NCBI GenBank assembly: GCA_017632155.1
Contig: JAGBRZ010000185.1
Location: forward strand, 1-64,000
DNA length: 64,000 bases
Direction of reading: 5' to 3'
DNA from: Clostridia bacterium
Lineage (GTDB): Bacteria; Bacillota_A; Clostridia; Oscillospirales; CAG-272
Shown here: positions 59,425 to 64,000 of the stretch, one piece after another
Layout of the letters: every line of letters begins with the position of its first letter
Position numbering within the stretch: the first letter of the stretch is position 1
The notes under the pieces: model-generated
Databases searched by the model: none
Seen by the model: the letters and a program-made list of their open reading frames with translations, nothing else
What the model was told of the DNA's origin: nothing
Translations under genes and position numbers: made by a program

Positions 59425-59778
59425 TTATTCGGCGGCGGACTCGAGGGCGGAATCGGCGTCGGTTGTGCTGTCAAGGAAGGTATTCAGGTCGTCCAGGATC
59501 TCGGATTCCAGTTTTTCGCGGATATCGGAGAGGGGTTCGGGGTCCAGGGCTTCTTCGGCTTCCTGCAGATTGGAGATGGCGTCCTCCATTTTTTCGCCTT
59601 TTTCGCTGAGCTGGAGGGAGTCCGGCAGGTTATCGAAGGCTTCCTGTTCTTCTTCCTCCACCTCTGCGAGGATCTCACAGGCGGCGGAGAGCTGTTCTTC
59701 GGCCTGTTCGATGAGGGCGGCGGCGGCGGCGATATGATGGCGGGCTTCCCGGATGCGGTTTCGGCGGGCTTTGTTCAT
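59425..59778 (-). CDS. Acidic coiled-coil protein
   Basis: 117 residues. An Arg-rich start (MNKARRNRIREARHHIAAAA) then heptad repeats rich in Glu and Ala (EQAEEQLSAACEILAEVEEE). A small early protein of a type frequent in gut phages; function unknown. Own consensus promoter. Confidence 0.55.
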   Translation of the reverse strand: MNKARRNRIREARHHIAAAAALIEQAEEQLSAACEILAEVEEEEQEAFDNLPDSLQLSEKGEKMEDAISNLQEAEEALDPEPLSDIREKLESEILDDLNTFLDSTTDADSALESAAE

Positions 59779-59808
59779 AGTCTTGTTCCTTTCTGTTTAT
59801 ATGATTGT

Positions 59809-59837
59809 ATTATACTGGGGATTTTGGAATTTGTCAA
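59809..59837 (-). promoter_or_regulatory. Consensus promoter
   Basis: TTGACA (59837-59832), 17 bases, TATAAT (59814-59809), upstream of the coiled-coil gene. Confidence 0.88.
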
Positions 59838-59876
59838 TCTGTAAATATTGGAAACTAAAAATGCAGTTCGGTATGG

Positions 59877-60263
59877 TTAGAACTGGTTTTCTGCCATGTA
59901 GTCGTCGAGCCACTGGCGGCAGTCCTCTGCGGTATCGGATGTATGATCGGAAATTGCACAGAAGAACGCCTCGAAGATGCATTCGGCGGCGATCTGGAAG
60001 GTGTCTTCGCCGTACATGGCTTCCAGTTCTGTCCAGTTGTCGTAGCCGAACATACCGAGGGCGATGCGGAGTTCTTCCTGTGCTTCCTTGTTGCCGAAGT
60101 AGTCCATGATGTCTACGATGCCGGTGAAAGCGCAATACTGATCCCGGCGGTTTTCCATCTGGACGAACTCGAATTCGGTTTCGCTGAGGCGGCGGGCGTA
60201 CTGGTATGTATCGGGGTCGGTGCAGATCCATGCGATTGTTTTGGCGGTGGTATTGGTGGTCAT
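59877..60263 (-). CDS. Hypothetical acidic protein
   Basis: 128 residues from ATG 60263, preceded by AAGGAGTAACCCAT, a leader repeated before the next gene; a longer frame to 60311 lacks a site. TDPDTYQYARRLSETEFEFV, YFGNKEAQEELRIALG and AEDCRQWLDDYMAENQF. No family recognised. Confidence 0.45.
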   Translation of the reverse strand: MTTNTTAKTIAWICTDPDTYQYARRLSETEFEFVQMENRRDQYCAFTGIVDIMDYFGNKEAQEELRIALGMFGYDNWTELEAMYGEDTFQIAAECIFEAFFCAISDHTSDTAEDCRQWLDDYMAENQF

Positions 60264-60297
60264 ATGGGTTACTCCTTTATATATTGTTCGGTGAATG

Positions 60298-60621
60298 TTA
60301 TATAGTTTCATTACAGATGCTTACAATCCCGCAAATAAAGCAGATTGTATCTATCAGGTTTTCGATGGAATCGATTCCGTATCCGGTTGCCATTTCTATC
60401 ATATCGTTGCTTTGTTCTTCTACGATCTCGCAGCAGTGGCACCACAGATTATCGATAACATCATAATACAGACTTATGTCCAGTCTTGCGTATTCTGACA
60501 GGGGACATTCCCATACCCGCTCATCAAGCGTGGGCGGTTTTTCGCCGACTCCGTTCCAGAATTCGGGGTTCATTTGGGAGAAGAAAGCAACAGCAATTTC
60601 GTGGGCTTTTTCTCTTGTCAT
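60298..60621 (-). CDS. Hypothetical Cys-rich protein
   Basis: 107 residues. AHEIAVAFFSQMNPEFWNGV, YYDVIDNLWCHCCEIVEEQ and DTICFICGIVSIC carry several Cys. Leader identical to that of the preceding gene. Function unknown. Confidence 0.45.
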   Translation of the reverse strand: MTREKAHEIAVAFFSQMNPEFWNGVGEKPPTLDERVWECPLSEYARLDISLYYDVIDNLWCHCCEIVEEQSNDMIEMATGYGIDSIENLIDTICFICGIVSICNETI

Positions 60622-60626
60622 ATGGG

Positions 60627-61022
60627 TTACTCCTTTTCGTTTATAGGTGTGATCAGGTTTGCGGATGCGAGGGTGTGATAGATGGATTCGATGATATCGG
60701 GCGGCATATCCTTATGGCAGTAGAAGAAATGCCGGATTTCGGATTCCATTTTGCGGTTGGTTATATACCGTTCGGCGGCTTCCTGTGTGGGGAACAGGAG
60801 AAAATCCTGGTTTTCGTTCATGCGGTCGGCGTACCGGTAGGTATCCAGCTCGAATTTGTAGATTCTGTGAGGGCCGTCGGATACGTAGAAATATTTGCGG
60901 GCGGTCTTTTCTACTATGAAACGCAGGATTGTATTTTTGCGGTAATGGTATTCGGCGTTGCCCTGCGGGATGGCGTAGATAGACTGGCCGGGTTCTATGG
61001 GGAATGTGGGTGGGTTGGTCAT
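60627..61022 (-). CDS. Hypothetical protein
   Basis: 131 residues. Beta domain (KNTILRFIVEKTARKYFYVS, HRIYKFELDTYRYADRM) and a C-terminal helix (DIIESIYHTLASANLITP). No family recognised. Overlaps the next gene by 4 bases. Confidence 0.45.
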   Translation of the reverse strand: MTNPPTFPIEPGQSIYAIPQGNAEYHYRKNTILRFIVEKTARKYFYVSDGPHRIYKFELDTYRYADRMNENQDFLLFPTQEAAERYITNRKMESEIRHFFYCHKDMPPDIIESIYHTLASANLITPINEKE

Positions 61023-61270
61023 AGGGTATATACCTCTTCTGATGTTATTTCAGTGCCAAGCAGCATGCCGGCATTTTGGGCAGAGATGAACATACTGTAC
61101 GAATCATCCCATATGTAATTCGCATTGAATACCTCAAGACTGGCCCAACCGTTCGTTTTGCACCAGTTTTCTGCCCAATCCCTCGGGACGGTAAACCACA
61201 GGATGATTTCCTTTTCAATATCATCGCTACGTTCTGTAATTAAAGTGTCTACGTAGTATGTATTAGGCAT
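61019..61270 (-). CDS. Small hypothetical protein
   Basis: 83 residues. YYVDTLITERSDDIEKEIIL, TVPRDWAENWCKTNGWASLE. Trp-rich middle; no motif recognised. Part of the early operon. Confidence 0.4.
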   Translation of the reverse strand: MPNTYYVDTLITERSDDIEKEIILWFTVPRDWAENWCKTNGWASLEVFNANYIWDDSYSMFISAQNAGMLLGTEITSEEVYTL

Positions 61271-61271
61271 A

Positions 61272-61619
61272 TCAAATTTCCTCCAGGTTTCTTGAAAATT
61301 CGCCGGCCAGATACATTTTGCCGAGGTTATGAGCCTGGCGGAGTTCTCGTTCTGTGAGTTTGTCGATGCGGGTGAACGTCATGTGTTCTCCGGCGCGGAT
61401 GTAGATTTCGGGGGCGCGGAGGGTTTCGTTCCATGCGTAGCGGTTATCAAATGCGGCGATGGAGTTTGTGTAGATTACGGCGCTTGGTCTGGCGGATTTA
61501 TAATAATCCAGGTCTTCGATATTGTTTGAGATGCCGAATTCTGCGGAAATGCAGTCGCATGATAATTCGGGGAGGTCAGCAGTTTCTCCCAAAGGGCCGT
61601 CTTCGAAATAGATTTTCAT
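61272..61619 (-). CDS. Small hypothetical protein
   Basis: 115 residues. MKIYFEDGPLGETADLPELS, YKSARPSAVIYTNSIAAFDN and ELRQAHNLGKMYLAGEF. The fold looks like a small alpha/beta domain. No family recognised. Confidence 0.4.
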   Translation of the reverse strand: MKIYFEDGPLGETADLPELSCDCISAEFGISNNIEDLDYYKSARPSAVIYTNSIAAFDNRYAWNETLRAPEIYIRAGEHMTFTRIDKLTERELRQAHNLGKMYLAGEFSRNLEEI

Positions 61620-61637
61620 GATTCCTCCTGTTTTTCC

Positions 61638-62021
61638 TTACCAGATATGCCAATTATCATCATATGCATTGCACATTTCCAACTCTTCCCATATCTGATA
61701 TGAAATTTCCTTGATTTCTGGATGTTTGGAAATCTGCTCCCATACGGTTTTGGTTTCTTCTGCGGTAAAATCTCCGTAGATATTATTGAACCATCTGACA
61801 AGGGTTTCGTTTGTTCCTGCGGGAAAAACGAACTTTTCCGTGCCGGGATCATCGGAACTTAAAAATCCGAACCAATAGCCACATGGTCTTTCGTTTTCCG
61901 TTGCTTCACGTTCTCTTAAATGCTCTGTCTTTACGCCGCCAAAAACTTCTGCTACAGCACAAAGTTCTCTGTCGAAGCGTGGATAGCTTGCGCTTCCAGA
62001 ATAGAAATAATCCATTCCCAT
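61638..62021 (-). CDS. Hypothetical protein
   Basis: 127 residues. MGMDYFYSGSASYPRFDREL, EREATENERPCGYWFGFLSS and EEVKTVWEQISKHPEIK-like helix near the end. No family recognised. Confidence 0.4.
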   Translation of the reverse strand: MGMDYFYSGSASYPRFDRELCAVAEVFGGVKTEHLREREATENERPCGYWFGFLSSDDPGTEKFVFPAGTNETLVRWFNNIYGDFTAEETKTVWEQISKHPEIKEISYQIWEELEMCNAYDDNWHIW

Positions 62022-62050
62022 GCTTAAAACCTCCGTCTATAAGCACACTT

Positions 62051-62221
62051 TTATTTGGTTTCTTTTGCTACTGTCACACGATATTCTTGTCCATCATCGT
62101 CTTCGACAACGAAAGAATGTTCTCCTGTCCACGTCTTAAACTTGAAGGATGTTTCAAAACCTCTGTCGTTAAACAAAGTCCATTTAATGTCCTCAATGAC
62201 CTGGCTTGCGTTATCATCCAT
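62051..62221 (-). CDS. Small acidic protein
   Basis: 56 residues with AAGGAGGAAATTAAA upstream. MDDNASQVIEDIKWTLFNDR then a beta hairpin (SFVVEDDDGQEYRVTVAKET). Function unknown. Confidence 0.5.
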   Translation of the reverse strand: MDDNASQVIEDIKWTLFNDRGFETSFKFKTWTGEHSFVVEDDDGQEYRVTVAKETK

Positions 62222-62246
62222 TTTAATTTCCTCCTTAGTTATAGAA

Positions 62247-62402
62247 TCACTCTTTTATTTGCTTGCCTAATTTGATTTTCAACTCTGTTAAATCAGCAAT
62301 TAAATCTATATCTTTGATACTTTCTTCCAAAGGATAATCTTCGTCTGCGCTTCTGCGAATAATGGTTTTCTGTTCTTCCGTCAATGCTTCAATCAAAGTC
62401 AT
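62247..62402 (-). CDS. Small acidic protein
   Basis: 51 residues with AAGGAGGTAAATC upstream. MTLIEALTEEQKTIIRRSAD, then a second helix. Preceded by a repeat unit (see finding on RTGA..ATTCTATAA). Function unknown. Confidence 0.5.
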   Translation of the reverse strand: MTLIEALTEEQKTIIRRSADEDYPLEESIKDIDLIADLTELKIKLGKQIKE

Positions 62403-62437
62403 GATTTACCTCCTTATAGAATCGTCATTTTATTTTC

Positions 62438-62598
62438 TGATTATGTAGGAGAGGATTTGCACCTCTCATAATATAATTAACACCACATCCACGGCTTACC
62501 CGTCCGCTTTCTCCCTCGTAAAGAGGTTTCACGGGGCAGTGGTTTATATCCTTACTGTTGCCCCTTTTTCATGTGTCTACCTATTCCACCACCACATA
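62438..62598 (-). ncRNA. 161-base tRNA-Leu-like RNA with the anticodon arm replaced by a structured insert
   Basis: Acceptor TATGTGG/CTACATA (one G-T), a tRNA-Leu-type D-arm GTGGAATAGGTAGACAC, a Leu-like variable arm TAAT-TAT-ATTA and a T-arm GAGAG/CTCTC with loop GTGCAAATC, ending ATCA. Between D-arm and variable arm lie about 85 bases with three hairpins (GGGG..CAGT/ACTG..CCCC, CCTC-TTTAC-GAGG, ACGG-GTAAG-CCGT) instead of a 17-base anticodon arm. Too short for a typical group I intron. Confidence 0.5.
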
Positions 62599-62636
62599 AG
62601 ACTATTATTGACGGTTACAATTTTCAAACTTATCCG

Positions 62637-62861
62637 TCATTCCTTAAATATTGACTTTTCTTCATAAATGCCATGTCCCTTGAGCGTATCAACAATAAAC
62701 TGAAATGCTGCTAATTTTCTATGCATCCAACAAATCTCTCCTTGGTCTTCGCTGTCAAAACGGTCTACTTCTGACACGAGTACCATTTGAAATACGCCAA
62801 GAGCCTTGCTGATAGTTAAATCACCGTGGCAATCTTTACATTTCTTACAATGTTTAAGCAT
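62637..62861 (-). CDS. Small Cys-rich protein
   Basis: 74 residues. MLKHCKKCKDCHGDLTISKA is a likely zinc site, followed by a helical region (HRKLAAFQFIVDTLKGHGI). AGGGGG upstream. Function unknown. Confidence 0.5.
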   Translation of the reverse strand: MLKHCKKCKDCHGDLTISKALGVFQMVLVSEVDRFDSEDQGEICWMHRKLAAFQFIVDTLKGHGIYEEKSIFKE

Positions 62862-62887
62862 ATATACCCCCTTTAAATATTATCCTT

Positions 62888-63091
62888 TTAATACTCTCTT
62901 ACAACATAAGTAATATTCCTGTCTGCCAAAATATTTTCCACATAATCAACTTCATCAATGACTACAAAGAGAAGGTTTCTATTTGTAGCAATGCCAAAGT
63001 CATATCCATTCGCAGACAAATGATTTTCAAGTTCTTCAAAGTCTACATTGCCATATAGAAGAATGCTTGCATACTCAATAAGTTCTTTCAT
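62888..63091 (-). CDS. Small hypothetical protein
   Basis: 67 residues from ATG 63091, with AAAGAGG upstream; a frame to 63160 overlaps the neighbour. MKELIEYASILLYGNVDFEE and NLLFVVIDEVDYVENILADR. Function unknown. Confidence 0.45.
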   Translation of the reverse strand: MKELIEYASILLYGNVDFEELENHLSANGYDFGIATNRNLLFVVIDEVDYVENILADRNITYVVREY

Positions 63092-63108
63092 AATTAACCT
63101 CTTTCCAT

Positions 63109-63453
63109 TTATTTGGTGTACGCAATCAGCTTGGCTCTGTTTTCCGGTGTGTCTATCCACCCGTAGAATTTCATATCCGCGGGCAATTCATCCGGCAACT
63201 CTTTCTTCGGAATGATAGCGATACCGTCTGCGGCTGCCTGTATAGCGGCGTCTGCATCACATTCGAACACATCGATATCGTCAATCTTTTCAATGCACAG
63301 CAGACCTGTACAGTCGTAGTCGAAGACTTCGTAACCTCTGTTGCAGCTTTCTGCGCCATAGGCTTTTACTAAAAGTTCCACTTCATGTTCATCATTCTCG
63401 CAGAGCCGCATCATCTGGTCGTATCTCTGTTTTGTGAGTCCGTATTTGCTCAT
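63109..63453 (-). CDS. Hypothetical protein
   Basis: 114 residues. MSKYGLTKQRYDQMMRLCEN, NRGYEVFDYDCTGLLCIEKI and AADGIAIIPKKELPDELPAD. No family recognised; position in the small-gene early block. Confidence 0.4.
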   Translation of the reverse strand: MSKYGLTKQRYDQMMRLCENDEHEVELLVKAYGAESCNRGYEVFDYDCTGLLCIEKIDDIDVFECDADAAIQAAADGIAIIPKKELPDELPADMKFYGWIDTPENRAKLIAYTK

Positions 63454-63486
63454 TCTGATTACTCCTTTATTAATAGAATCACTCTT

Positions 63487-63801
63487 TTATATACTTTCAT
63501 AATAATTAATTGGTAGCCCTTTTGATTTTGCATATTCGATTTCGGACATCGTTGAACTTCCAATATATCCACCGACATTGATGACGTATATCTCATCAGC
63601 CATATCAATTTTGTGTTTATGCATATCATCAAGCATTTCTTTGACACCTTCTTCCCAAACCTCAGCATCACCAGAATGACCCAATAAACCAACAGAAATA
63701 ACTATATAGCCTTCCAATGTAAGTCTCTTTTGAACCGTCATAAACTCTTCTTTGAATTTTGTACTTCCGCACAAAGTAATTACCTTATATCTTCCTTGCA
63801 T
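63487..63801 (-). CDS. Nucleoside 2-deoxyribosyltransferase-like protein
   Basis: 104 residues. VITLCGSTKFKEEFMTVQKR, KHKIDMADEIYVINVGGYIG and STMSEIEYAKSKGLPINYYE fit the nucleoside 2-deoxyribosyltransferase fold, which handles N-glycosidic bonds of nucleosides and is related by fold to ADP-ribose and NAD glycohydrolase-type enzymes. Could take part in nucleotide or NAD-derivative salvage. AAGG upstream. Confidence 0.65.
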   Translation of the reverse strand: MQGRYKVITLCGSTKFKEEFMTVQKRLTLEGYIVISVGLLGHSGDAEVWEEGVKEMLDDMHKHKIDMADEIYVINVGGYIGSSTMSEIEYAKSKGLPINYYESI

Positions 63802-63828
63802 AATTTATAACCTCATAAAATCGTCATT

Positions 63829-64000
63829 TTATTTTGTTGCTTCTTCGTATTCCAAAGAAAGATATTCAAGTAGATTCTTGTAAATATCCAACTGATGGTC
63901 ATACAAGTAAAGACACAATTCAATTTCTGTGCCAAAAAATTCCTCTACAACTGTTGAATTCGCCCATCTATCAAAAGCACTCATTGTTGTAACACGAAGC
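63829..64000 (-). CDS. Hypothetical protein, truncated by the window edge
   Basis: Open to the right edge on the minus strand; the visible C-terminus reads MSAFDRWANSTVVEEFFGTE then ELCLYLYDHQLDIYKNLLEY. The internal ATG at 63984 has no ribosome site, so the true start lies beyond the window. Function unknown. Confidence 0.45.
   Translation of the reverse strand, partial: LRVTTMSAFDRWANSTVVEEFFGTEIELCLYLYDHQLDIYKNLLEYLSLEYEEATK

Noticed and set aside
1..64000. Reverse transcriptase or template repeat of a DGR
   Set aside because: No frame shows RT motifs such as Y/F-x-D-D in the right context and no third copy resembles the candidate variable regions as a template. If present it lies outside the window.
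1..64000. CRISPR array
   Set aside because: No regularly spaced repeats were found.
1..64000. Insertion sequence
   Set aside because: No transposase and no terminal inverted repeats seen. The HNH-AP2 gene is the only selfish gene apart from the intron.

Overview
The window looks like part of a large temperate tailed phage (or prophage) of an obligately anaerobic gut Firmicute, probably a clostridial host. Evidence: tail fibre, holin and lysin genes; a tyrosine integrase with an excisionase; an oxygen-sensitive class III ribonucleotide reductase beside a formate-channel-like protein; strong AGGAGG ribosome sites; and consensus TTGACA-17-TATAAT promoters. No terminase, capsid or portal gene lies in the window, so it is only part of a larger genome.

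Layout. 1-12.45 kb (+ strand): end of the tail module (fibre, a 1232-residue tip protein with C-type-lectin-like modules, small baseplate-type proteins, an M23/NAGPA cell-wall enzyme), then lysis and membrane genes and a beta-CASP metallo-hydrolase, closed by a strong terminator. 12.5-14.45 kb: candidate attP, integrase, excisionase. Every later gene is on the minus strand. 14.45-30.5 kb: nucleotide and cofactor metabolism (dUTPase, HD hydrolase, a four-gene NAD block, NrdD/NrdG with an FNT protein, dNMP kinase, SPFH protein). 30.6-33.5 kb: seven tRNA-type genes around an AAA+ ATPase. 33.5-37.2 kb: serine recombinase, HNH-AP2 endonuclease, WGR-PARP, TARG1-like macrodomain. 37.2-53.7 kb: replication and recombination (NAD-dependent ligase, DNA polymerase III alpha split by a group I intron, PAPS-reductase-like enzyme, primase-helicase, RecB/Cas4-like nuclease, SSB, Sak3-type annealing protein). 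53.7-64 kb: ThyX-like enzyme, ArgR, an MrpR-like protein, a MazF-like toxin, and many small acidic early genes with their own promoters.

The most striking theme is NAD+/ADP-ribose. The phage encodes a nicotinamidase, a PRPP-synthetase-like enzyme, a NAMPT-like transferase and a macrodomain-NAD-synthetase fusion in one overlapping operon. About 16 kb away it carries a PARP with an intact H-Y-E triad next to a macrodomain with the TARG1 Lys/Asp pair and an NAD-consuming ligase. I infer that it rebuilds NAD+, possibly against NAD-depleting defences, and also runs a reversible ADP-ribosylation switch. Other notable signals: two lectin modules whose codons differ mainly at positions 1 and 2 (a diversity-generating-retroelement signature); an intron between the catalytic aspartates of the polymerase; a primase zinc finger hidden behind a non-AUG start; a G9 frameshift; several non-canonical tRNA-like RNAs; and a family of GATGCWWTGTNATT sites around promoters.
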